Assembly: GCA_030642465.1 (NCBI GenBank)
Contig: DAOWNS010000029.1
Coordinates: 1 to 12,584 of the forward strand
DNA: 12,584 nucleotides
Source: Candidatus Thorarchaeota archaeon
GTDB taxonomy: Archaea; Asgardarchaeota; Thorarchaeia; Thorarchaeales; Thorarchaeaceae
Reading direction: 5' to 3'
Shown here: in pieces, positions 1 through 6,413 of the stretch
How positions within the stretch are numbered: the first letter of the stretch is position 1
Layout: each line of letters opens with the position of its first letter
Made by a program: the position numbers and the translations under genes
Notes under the pieces: model-generated
The model's database searches: none
What the model saw: only the letters and a program-made list of their open reading frames with translations
What the model was told of the DNA's origin: nothing

Positions 1-1476
1 AGAGAAGTAGGCCAGCTCGACAGAGCCGCACACATTGTTGATACTTTGGAAGAGATGGCACGATCTAAGAATCACAGAATGATGCTTGCACTTGTGGAGA
101 ATCTTAGAGGCAATATCTGCAGCTTCCGCGGAGAGTTCGATCGGGCAAAGGAGCATTACCTTCGGTTACAAAGTGCGAGTGCCAAGCTATCGTTTGACCT
201 CGGACACGCGATGGCTCTAAACAATCTTGGTAACTTGATGCTCAGCATGCTGAAACTTGAGGAAGCCTTCGATTACCTTGATGGCGCCCTTGAACTCATG
301 CAGGTGGAGTATGGCAAAATCATGCCACTGACGAACCTTGGTGAGCTTTCAATCATTATGGGCAGATATGAGGATGCCGAGAAGTACCTCACCCAAGCAA
401 TCCGTATAGATGAGAAAGTGAAACGAGGAGTATTGGAACCCTACACGTGGTATGCAGTACTCCTGACTAAAACCTCCCGATATCCAGAGGCAAGGAAGTA
501 CTTGAAGAAAGCGAAAGCTATGGCAAAGATCTCTGAGAAGCCGCTTGAGCAAGGGGCATACCTGTATGCAAGGGGTGTCTATGATACATCACAGCATAAG
601 TTTCCAGCTGCCATCAAGCATTTCGAGAAGGCACTCCGAACAGCAAAGGACAATAACATCCTTGAGTTGCTTGTCCACATTAAGCCCCAGTTTGCCAGGA
701 TGTATGTGGAATCGCATGGTGTTACACAGGACCCTGAAGACATAACAAGTGCAGCCTATCATATCGGTGACCTCGTTCAAATTTCGAAGGAACAGGGACT
801 GCAAGACTTGTACGCAGAAGCGCTTCTGCTTCGCAGTGACATAATGAAGCTTGCTGGAAAAAGGCTTGAAGCCAAAGGGGACCTTGAGCGTGCTATGAGC
901 GTTGCATCTTTCACTGGAAACTCCAGAATAGAAGAGGAAGCAAATGTTAGACTCAAAGAGGTCATTGCACCTGAAGCCCAGGCAATGGAGATGGACCGTG
1001 AAGGATTCTCCAAAGCAATTGACCGCGTATCCGCATTCAAGCCCGCGGGAAGTCTGAAACAAGTGCCCACTCCAACAGTAAGTGCTCTGATTGCAATAGA
1101 TCGTAACTCCGGTTTGCCAGAGTACGTATACTACTTTGACACCAAGGTCCAAGTTGATAGCACACTTGTCAGTGGATTTGTCACAGCGATATCCTCGTTC
1201 ACAAATGAGCTGATGGAAACTCAGGGGCTTCTAAGGTCAATCAACCATGAAGGTTTTGCTCTTCTTATGGAACATACAGAATCTAGGACAGTTGCATTAG
1301 TGGCCAGTGAAGAGACCTTTGATATCAGGTACTTGCTTCGTGAGTTCAGCATGAAGTTTGATGAGAAGTATCCCACACCCGATGCGTCAAGGGGAATCGA
1401 TTCAAAGGATTATGATGATGCGAATACTCTGGTTACGCAGATCTTCAATTCTGTGATGGGAACGGGGAAAGCGTAG
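1..1476 (+). CDS. TPR-repeat protein with C-terminal longin/roadblock-like domain (5' partial)
   Basis: The frame is open from the first base of the window, so the N-terminus is missing; the first internal ATG is at 46. Numbering from that ATG, residues ~1-310 are helical pairs typical of tetratricopeptide repeats, for example LNNLGNLMLSMLKLEEAFDY, NLGELSIIMGRYEDAEKYLT and ARGVYDTSQHKFPAAIKHFE, about six or seven units. TPRs are protein-protein scaffolds. From ~346 to the end the character changes: two strands (SALIAIDRNSGLPEYVYYFD), a helix (DSTLVSGFVTAISSFTNELM), strands ending in ESRTVALVASEE, then two helices. This b-b-a-b-b-b-a-a order resembles longin/roadblock domains abundant in Asgard archaea, where they are linked to small GTPases; this is inference from topology, not a match to a known sequence. 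A GTPase gene follows on the same strand, but it is of the translation-factor type. It ends with TAG. Confident for the TPR part, moderate for the C-terminal domain. Confidence 0.85.
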   Translation, partial: REVGQLDRAAHIVDTLEEMARSKNHRMMLALVENLRGNICSFRGEFDRAKEHYLRLQSASAKLSFDLGHAMALNNLGNLMLSMLKLEEAFDYLDGALELMQVEYGKIMPLTNLGELSIIMGRYEDAEKYLTQAIRIDEKVKRGVLEPYTWYAVLLTKTSRYPEARKYLKKAKAMAKISEKPLEQGAYLYARGVYDTSQHKFPAAIKHFEKALRTAKDNNILELLVHIKPQFARMYVESHGVTQDPEDITSAAYHIGDLVQISKEQGLQDLYAEALLLRSDIMKLAGKRLEAKGDLERAMSVASFTGNSRIEEEANVRLKEVIAPEAQAMEMDREGFSKAIDRVSAFKPAGSLKQVPTPTVSALIAIDRNSGLPEYVYYFDTKVQVDSTLVSGFVTAISSFTNELMETQGLLRSINHEGFALLMEHTESRTVALVASEETFDIRYLLREFSMKFDEKYPTPDASRGIDSKDYDDANTLVTQIFNSVMGTGKA

Positions 1477-1669
1477 GAGCAGTCAGCTGCGCTTATATCG
1501 CTACGCAATCTCAGATTGGCGTACAAGGTAACACTCGAAGACATCAGAACAGGAGATTCTTGAGAAAATCCAGATAAGGGAAAACCAAAAAGCAGAGTTC
1601 AAGCAACGCCTTACGAAAACTGATCTCAAGCAGGATAGACGACAGAAACTGGTCACGCGAATAAGATAC

Positions 1670-3202
1670 ATGACTTGTGACAGTCCATTTGAAGGCAGAT
1701 TCCTACTTGGGATAGAGGACGTCAGTGGGAGAGAATGGATTGTAAGTGGGCTGACTGAGTCCAAGCTAAAGACTGCTGAAAGCGTATTGCTGGAAATTTG
1801 CAAGGAGGCAGATGTTGAGATAATCGAGGAAGAGCGCATCGAAACCGCTCAGGGTCTGGTGGGCATCTATCTCTTGAAACGTACCGCCGCTCTTGAAGTG
1901 AAGGAAACGTGTTCCATCAATGTTGCCGGAAGAGTGAACTCAGGAAAATCCACACTCATTGGGGCTCTTGTTACAGGTCAGCCTGATAACGGCAGTGGGC
2001 GCGCACGGGCATTCCTCCTGAAACATCCGCAAGAAATAACGCGCGGCCAAACAGCCGATATCCATCTAGCTTTCATGGGATTCTCTGAGGATGGCGAGTG
2101 CATACATCTTGAAAACCCTCTAAGCAAGGAGGAATCCGCCAGAGTGCTAGATCAATCCGCAAAAATACTGACATTCTTTGACGCGCCGGGACATGAAGAG
2201 TACAGTAAGACGATGATTAGAAGCATCCTGGGTGCTGATGCGCAATACGGTTTGGTTCTCATACCGGTTCCAGAGGAATTCAAGCTTATTCGAAGTGAAG
2301 AGAACAAGACTGGAATCAGACGACTCGATGATATCACAAGAGAACACATGATTCTCATGGCTAGTCAAGATGCTCCTTTGATTGTAGTAATGTCTAAGAT
2401 GGACAAAGCAAAACCGGAAGAAGAGATGCTGGTTACCGAGGTCGTACGAAGCACACTGAAGGAAATCGGAAGGATTCCAGTCAACATCACAGAACCGGGG
2501 GATATTCCGCCATTGGTAAAGGAATTGAGCCACGGTACGATTGTGCCAGTTCTGCAGTTGGCAGCAACTGAGCATGAGTCCCTAGAGCTCTTTACCAAGC
2601 TCCTGAAACATCTTCCCTCAAATTCAAGGAATGTGGACGTGACAAGGCCAGCCCGGGCGTATATTGACAAGGTATACCGAGGAATCAGAGGCACGAACGT
2701 TGTTGTTACAGGAACTGTGAACTCAGGCGTTTTCAAGAAAGGACAATCTGTGATGTTAGGCCCTGTTGAAAATGGAGATTTCATCAATGGGCGCCTCTTC
2801 TCAATTGAGATGTTCAAGAAACGAGTAAGGGCGCTAAGGTCCGGAGACCTGTTTGGGTTCGATATCAAGGATGTTGACAAGCACTTGGTTCGTCGAGGAC
2901 AGGTAGTCGCTGACCCGGACGATACCATAGTGAGTTGTCGGGTTTTTGAAGCTAACATAGTCGTCACTAGACACCCAACGCGCATCACGGTTGGATATGC
3001 ACCAGTCTTTCAGTCCCACACCATTCAACACACTGTGGTCCTTCGGAAGATCTATGATGCTGATTATCTCTGTGTGGGGGATTTCGCAAGGGTAAGACTT
3101 GAATTCATGTCACATCCTGAAGCGGTCCAAATTGGGGATAAGATAGTGCTGAGGGAAGCTAACACCAGAGCAATAGGTACAATCGTGGAAACGGTCAACT
3201 AG
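1670..3202 (+). CDS. GTPBP1/EF-1A-like translational GTPase
   Basis: A TRAFAC-class GTPase of the GTPBP1/GTPBP2 branch, related to EF-Tu/EF-1A. From the ATG at 1670: P-loop GRVNSGKST at ~87-95; the family-typical DNGSGRARAF...KHPQEITRGQTA switch region at ~105-130; G3 DAPGHEEY at ~171; G4 SKMD at ~242; then two EF-Tu-type beta-barrel domains (KVYRGIRGTNVVVTGTVNSG onward; HPTRITVGYAPVFQSHTI in the last barrel). Eukaryotic GTPBP1 binds GTP and acts in mRNA turnover and elongation; the archaeal role is unsettled. The P-loop has Asn where EF-Tu-like proteins have Asp (GNVDAGKST). The ATG at 1670 has no Shine-Dalgarno sequence, and the frame stays open back to 1532 with coding-like text (ENQKAEFKQRL) matching the conserved family N-terminus, so the real start is upstream or a frameshift is present. 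It ends with TAG. Confidence 0.9.
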   Translation: MTCDSPFEGRFLLGIEDVSGREWIVSGLTESKLKTAESVLLEICKEADVEIIEEERIETAQGLVGIYLLKRTAALEVKETCSINVAGRVNSGKSTLIGALVTGQPDNGSGRARAFLLKHPQEITRGQTADIHLAFMGFSEDGECIHLENPLSKEESARVLDQSAKILTFFDAPGHEEYSKTMIRSILGADAQYGLVLIPVPEEFKLIRSEENKTGIRRLDDITREHMILMASQDAPLIVVMSKMDKAKPEEEMLVTEVVRSTLKEIGRIPVNITEPGDIPPLVKELSHGTIVPVLQLAATEHESLELFTKLLKHLPSNSRNVDVTRPARAYIDKVYRGIRGTNVVVTGTVNSGVFKKGQSVMLGPVENGDFINGRLFSIEMFKKRVRALRSGDLFGFDIKDVDKHLVRRGQVVADPDDTIVSCRVFEANIVVTRHPTRITVGYAPVFQSHTIQHTVVLRKIYDADYLCVGDFARVRLEFMSHPEAVQIGDKIVLREANTRAIGTIVETVN

Positions 3203-3325
3203 ACCGCCCATCACTCCACATGAGACCCTCATGGTTGTCTGGAAACACATCTTCACAGCGGAGGAACCCTCGGGATGAATCGACACGTGCAATGGGGTAT
3301 ACTCCGAGTCCAGCTGCAGCAGCGG

Positions 3326-4054
3326 CTAGGAGGATTTCCTTCCCCCCCAGATATGTGGTGCTGAAACAATCGCATAACTGCGCTCAGAAACCTCAAAGAT
3401 AGTGGCCTCAATTGCATGGGCTGAAATCGTAGCCCTGACTGCTTCTGTATTCCCAACAATGAGATAATCGTGTTTGAGTCCAAGATGATTGAAGTCAGGC
3501 ACAAGCACGATACAATCCTTCTTTATCAGAGCCTCTAGCCGTTGGGGTGAGCCAATCAACGTATTCGAGAGAACATCTAGTCGACTGTCTGCAAGACGAC
3601 CCAGTACTGCTCTCTCCCCTGATTTGATCTCCGTGTCCTTCAGCACTAGATTGGCTTCAAATGTTGCTTCTCTCCTTAATGGGACACCCAAAGAATGTAG
3701 TGCCCATCGCAGCACGTCCTTTCCATGCATCGCTATACCGGTGGGTTTGGGAAGGAAGTCTTCGATATTCAACATATAGTAAATTGACTTCAAGGGGAAA
3801 GCGCCGCTTGGTCTGATGGTAAGAAATTGTTTCTTGTGCCCCGCGATGCATTCAACCTCAAGCCACGTCGAGTTATCCTTCTGAGAAGTTTCCGAGGTTT
3901 CCACAGCCAGTTGGATTCCAAGTGGAATAGGATTGCAGAGCACTCTTGGTGCCAAATGAATCGCATCAAGAAAATGACGTCGTGTTGCCAGCTTTCGGGG
4001 CTTAACCAAAGTCTTGCAGAATCCCTGTATAACGTGATAGTGTTCGGTTCCCAA
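3326..4054 (-). CDS. Unrecognised protein, downstream half of an amber-split reading frame
   Basis: 242 residues from a TTG at 4054, which has a good Shine-Dalgarno sequence (GGAGGT at 4064-4059, 4-base spacer). The same frame is open further upstream for 25 codons, reading plausible protein (NGESLLEALKIIHGNLEVAL), until it meets the TAG at 4132-4130 that ends the neighbouring frame. I recognise no family. The sequence is soluble-looking, with no signal peptide or membrane span, mixed alpha/beta, and hydrophobic strand-like runs such as DCIVLVPDF and HDYLIVGN. It ends near 3326 in TAG, just past a run of seven G (- strand), so the last codons are vulnerable to a length error. It is convergent with the GTPase gene, 123 bases away. 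It may be a separate protein, the C-terminal half of the upstream protein by readthrough, or part of a decaying gene. Confidence 0.6.
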   Translation of the reverse strand: MGTEHYHVIQGFCKTLVKPRKLATRRHFLDAIHLAPRVLCNPIPLGIQLAVETSETSQKDNSTWLEVECIAGHKKQFLTIRPSGAFPLKSIYYMLNIEDFLPKPTGIAMHGKDVLRWALHSLGVPLRREATFEANLVLKDTEIKSGERAVLGRLADSRLDVLSNTLIGSPQRLEALIKKDCIVLVPDFNHLGLKHDYLIVGNTEAVRATISAHAIEATIFEVSERSYAIVSAPHIWGGRKSS

Positions 4055-4127
4055 GGCGACCTCCAGATTTCCGTGAATAATCTTCAGAGCCTCAAGCAGG
4101 GACTCCCCATTAGTTGGCTCGTTCAGT

Positions 4128-4134
4128 TTCTAAA
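4128..4134 (-). other. In-frame TAG joining two same-frame reading frames
   Basis: Reading the - strand, codons TCA CTC CTT are followed by TAG (4132-4130) and then AAA CTG AAC GAG CCA, with no other stop until 3326. Both flanking frames read as protein, so a one-base change at this triplet would make a single ~525-residue protein. TAG is the usual terminator of other genes in the window, so it should be taken as a true stop unless comparison with relatives says otherwise. Confidence 0.6.
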
Positions 4135-4903
4135 GGAGTGACAGAACCCACGAGAAACCCCGATCGCTGTAAGTGTCGGAGTGCTTCACGAGATGATTGA
4201 CAAGAGGCTGAAACGGCGTTCCTTTTGTGTTCTCTCTCCAGATTCTCAGCCATTGTTTTCTGGTCGTGCCCTTAAGCAACGAGAAGGCGAGCGCATTCCC
4301 AATTGAACTGGAGAATGCCAAGTTCACATTGTTATTTCTCAGTAGCGCGAGGAATGCAGCACGTATCACTATGCCTGGAGACCACTCTTCTTTCAGCGAC
4401 TTCTCAGCGAAAAAGATAGCTCCGTCATCGTCAATCTGAAGACCAAAACTTTGCAGCCCGGCTCCAACAATCTCCTTCGTCACGAAGATTGTGGGAAAAT
4501 CAGGTTCACTCTGTGCGAGCGAGCGGGAAACCTTTCGGATGGCCCGCGAAAGCGCAGACCTGAGATCCTCGGTAGCCTCCATGCGCAGTTCTTCTTCTGT
4601 GAGTGGTATGGGTTTCTCGAACTTGCTCAGCAGGCGAGAGGTTTTACGAATTCGGAAATACTGGGATTCGTCCAAATTCTCTGCACCTAACATAACGCCA
4701 GCCTGGTTGAACATGTAGATCCTTACACGATCAAGATTAACAACAGCCACCAAGAATGCAGTGCCTTTCAGCGATTTGAAGTGCTTCCGAATTGTTGACG
4801 CTTTCACGCGAAGAATCTCAACGGCTGCGGCCCCTGTATCATGAAACTGTTTCTCGCCGAAGGAGGCTAGATCCTTCGGAACTCCTCTGCTGCGCTTCTG
4901 CAT
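4130..4903 (-). CDS. Unrecognised protein, upstream half of an amber-split reading frame
   Basis: 257 residues from ATG at 4903, preceded by GAGGG about 8 bases upstream. Residues ~47-62 (TAFLVAVVNLDRVRIYMF) and ~140-165 (FPTIFVTKEIV; LQIDDDGAIFFAEKSL) look like buried beta strands, separated by a charged helical stretch (~100-130, EEELRMEATEDLRSALSRAI). No signal peptide or membrane span is present, and I recognise no family. The frame ends at a TAG (4132-4130) and continues open, in the same frame, into the next gene for a further ~267 codons. The upstream side faces a divergent small gene at 5023, so the 4904-5022 spacer should hold promoters for both directions; a TATA-like TTATCTAA lies near 4943-4950 on the - strand. 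Function unknown. Confidence 0.65.
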   Translation of the reverse strand: MQKRSRGVPKDLASFGEKQFHDTGAAAVEILRVKASTIRKHFKSLKGTAFLVAVVNLDRVRIYMFNQAGVMLGAENLDESQYFRIRKTSRLLSKFEKPIPLTEEELRMEATEDLRSALSRAIRKVSRSLAQSEPDFPTIFVTKEIVGAGLQSFGLQIDDDGAIFFAEKSLKEEWSPGIVIRAAFLALLRNNNVNLAFSSSIGNALAFSLLKGTTRKQWLRIWRENTKGTPFQPLVNHLVKHSDTYSDRGFSWVLSLL

Positions 4904-5022
4904 CTGAGGTCCCTCTCAGGATGTGCTCCGCTTCACCTCAGTATTAGATAAGGATGACTGCATAGATGCCTTATACGACATGCTTAATTCATTGGAATCC
5001 CCAAGAATGGTTAGTGTGAAAT

Positions 5023-5178
5023 ATGCAGATGGATATGTCTTTGCTCGCTATTTGGTGGGGTTTGCCATTGGCAATACTTCTAGGTAGGGCTGGATTGGCC
5101 GCATACAAGACAAAGAAGAAGAGACAAGAACTCTTGGAACTGGAGAAAAATACAACTCCGTTCACAAGAAAGCTCTAG
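5023..5178 (+). CDS. Small single-span membrane protein (51 aa)
   Basis: A short frame with three possible in-frame starts (ATG at 5023, 5029 and 5035) after a stop at 5017, ending with TAG at 5176-5178. The protein has one strongly hydrophobic segment of about 20 residues (LLAIWWGLPLAILLGRAGLA), immediately followed by a basic patch KTKKKRQ and an amphipathic tail ELLELEKNTTPFTRKL. This is the classic layout of a small membrane protein with its N-terminus outside and positive residues inside (positive-inside rule). A TATA-like CTTATACGA lies at ~4969-4977, about 50 bases before the start. It is convergent with the next gene, with only five bases between the two stop codons. No family is recognised. 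The organised composition argues it is real, though the length alone would not. Confidence 0.55.
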   Translation: MQMDMSLLAIWWGLPLAILLGRAGLAAYKTKKKRQELLELEKNTTPFTRKL

Positions 5179-5183
5179 AGTGA

Positions 5184-5660
5184 CTAAGCAGATTGACTTG
5201 CAGATTCATGCTTCTCGTACGTGGGCATCAAGATGTCCCTCGTGCTTTTTGTATTCATGACGACATCAAGAACTTCTTCATCTCTCTTTAGGATACATCC
5301 CAAGAACTCGTACGTGAATTTGTCTAAGCGGATGTTTACGCCTCTACGCGGAACCTGTGTAAGGAGCAAGACAATCGAGAAATCTCCACGTGGTAGCTGA
5401 TTGAGAATACCTCGTTTCATATCTGGTTCTAGCTCGCCCTCGAGCTGACGCGTCATAACACCACGTTCGATGAAGTTGTAGCGGATGCGCTCGAAGTCGC
5501 CGGTCGAACTCTTCTTTGGTCTAATGAAAGAGATTGAATACCCAAGACGCTTGAGTGAATTATAGCCTATCACTGTTCTGTAAAGCGGAGGACTCAGTGG
5601 TTCTAGTTCCACTTTTCTAAGCTCGACGATTTCGTCATTCCTTTTAACTTTCAGGTTCAC
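5184..5660 (-). CDS. Unrecognised 158-residue protein
   Basis: It starts at GTG (5660), with a weak GGTG about 6 bases upstream; the frame is closed by TAA shortly before, so no longer version with a standard start exists. The protein is charged and basic in its first half (MNLKVKRNDEIVELRKVELE), has a strand-rich middle (FSIVLLLTQVPRRGVNIRLD), and a polar tail ending SASQSA. No membrane span, signal peptide, cysteine motif or known catalytic signature is visible, and I do not recognise the family. It lies 72 bases downstream of the alkyltransferase gene on the same strand, but a hairpin followed by TTTT lies between them, so co-transcription is doubtful. It ends with TAG. Confidence 0.7.
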   Translation of the reverse strand: MNLKVKRNDEIVELRKVELEPLSPPLYRTVIGYNSLKRLGYSISFIRPKKSSTGDFERIRYNFIERGVMTRQLEGELEPDMKRGILNQLPRGDFSIVLLLTQVPRRGVNIRLDKFTYEFLGCILKRDEEVLDVVMNTKSTRDILMPTYEKHESASQSA

Positions 5661-5680
5661 GTGTTCACCGTCCCGATGCG

Positions 5681-5705
5681 AAAAGGCTCCAATGTGTTAG
5701 GAGCC
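5681..5705 (-). terminator. Possible hairpin terminator after the alkyltransferase gene
   Basis: On the - strand GGCTCC (5705-5700), a 9-base loop and GGAGCC (5690-5685) form a six-pair GC-rich stem followed at once by TTTT (5684-5681). It lies between the alkyltransferase stop (5733) and the next GTG start (5660). Short stem and short T run, so only moderately supported. Confidence 0.4.
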
Positions 5706-5732
5706 AATGCCCGAATAAAGCCTTCTGAGTAA

Positions 5733-6269
5733 TCAATCCGCGAAAGCACCTTCTTTCTTTAGGATCTTCACCTTAACAGAGAGCCCTGGGCCGTATCCAC
5801 CAAGTCCGGTCGACGATACAACCCTGTGGCAAGGAACTATCGGACCAAGTCTGTTGGTTGCCATTACGTTACCCACGAATCGGGCTGCGCCGGGAACTCC
5901 AGCGCGACTCGCCAATTCGCCGTAGGATGCCGTACTCCCTCGTGGAATCTCGAGTGCAGCTTTCATTACAGATTTCTGCTTCGGCGTAAGTCCGGAAAAG
6001 TCAAGCTTGATTCCAGCGACCTTTGCACGCTCGTTCCCTTCCGCAATGTCATGTACAACATTGAGAACTCTAATGTGCTCTTTTAGAGAGCTCAACTCAA
6101 GCCCGCTCCCGCCAACTGCTTTGATTGCATCCTCTGCAGTGTTTCGAGGAAGGCTTGTAGAATAAAGGCCTGCTTCGGTGAATAATCCAGCCGCGAACAC
6201 ACCGCTACGTTCGAGTGTGGCAACAACTCGTTTGGACTCATTCCAATTGATTTGGTTTTCTAATCCCAT
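5733..6269 (-). CDS. ogt: Methylated-DNA-protein-cysteine S-methyltransferase (O6-alkylguanine-DNA alkyltransferase)
   Basis: A suicide DNA-repair protein that transfers the alkyl group from O6-alkylguanine in DNA to its own cysteine. The C-terminal domain is unmistakable: helix-turn-helix SYGELASRAGVP, arginine-finger helix AARFVGNVMATN with the hinge Asn, the active-site IVPCHRVV (Cys ~147) and the closing GGYGPGLSVKVKILKKEG. The N-terminal ~90 residues are the usual variable domain. I start it at ATG 6269 (178 residues), with GGAG about 10 bases upstream; a TTG at 6278 would add three residues but sits against that GGAG. The length is normal for the family (~150-190). It ends with TGA, unlike most neighbours. 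It is a single gene with its own likely promoter (TATA-like GGTTATAACA near 6360-6369 on the - strand). Confidence 0.93.
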   Translation of the reverse strand: MGLENQINWNESKRVVATLERSGVFAAGLFTEAGLYSTSLPRNTAEDAIKAVGGSGLELSSLKEHIRVLNVVHDIAEGNERAKVAGIKLDFSGLTPKQKSVMKAALEIPRGSTASYGELASRAGVPGAARFVGNVMATNRLGPIVPCHRVVSSTGLGGYGPGLSVKVKILKKEGAFAD

Positions 6270-6342
6270 CTGTTCCAAACTCCAGTTCTGCAGAGCTCGC
6301 GATGCATTTCACGCAGTCATTTGGCTCAACTGAGAGGATTCT

Positions 6343-6413
6343 ACATATGAACCGGCATGTTATAACCATGGTCTATCTAGCGAATCTCTCCAAATTTCCT
6401 CACATATGAACCG
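6343..6413. repeat. Direct repeat of 12 bases (two copies)
   Basis: ACATATGAACCG occurs at 6343-6354 and again at 6402-6413. The second copy overlaps the last codons and stop of the toroid protein gene, the first lies in the spacer upstream of the alkyltransferase gene. Copies are 59 bases apart, start to start. Possibly a small duplication or a shared binding site; no function can be assigned. Confidence 0.35.

Noticed and set aside
2365..2988. Long open frame on the - strand inside the GTPase gene
   Set aside because: It lies antisense to a well-supported GTPase domain with intact motifs, its composition is serine/threonine-rich shadow text, and no start signal or motif is seen. The same holds for the - strand frame at 589-1152 under the TPR gene.
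3203..3325. Possible small gene or terminator between the convergent GTPase and unknown genes
   Set aside because: The 123 bases have no clear hairpin or long T run, and the + strand frame continuing through here only reads as a shadow of the - strand gene.
3342..3348. Run of seven C near the end of the unknown gene
   Set aside because: It might mark a length error affecting the last dozen codons, but the present frame ends shortly after with no sign of lost domain, so it is not reported as a frameshift.
4130..4132. Pyrrolysine insertion at the TAG
   Set aside because: TAG terminates at least eight other clear genes in this window, there is no methylamine methyltransferase context, and no pyl genes are visible. 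Kept only as a remote option.
4904..4919. Short hairpin CTGAG-N6-CTCAG in front of ATG 4903
   Set aside because: Only five base pairs with an AT/GC mix; too weak to be called a riboregulator.
5173..5180. Palindrome CTCTAGAG near the end of the small membrane protein gene
   Set aside because: An 8-base palindrome is expected by chance, and it lies across the stop codon with no partner site.
6366..6373. Palindrome ACCATGGT upstream of the alkyltransferase gene
   Set aside because: Short and isolated; no evidence that it is a regulatory site or a start (the ATG in it is not followed by an open frame of note).
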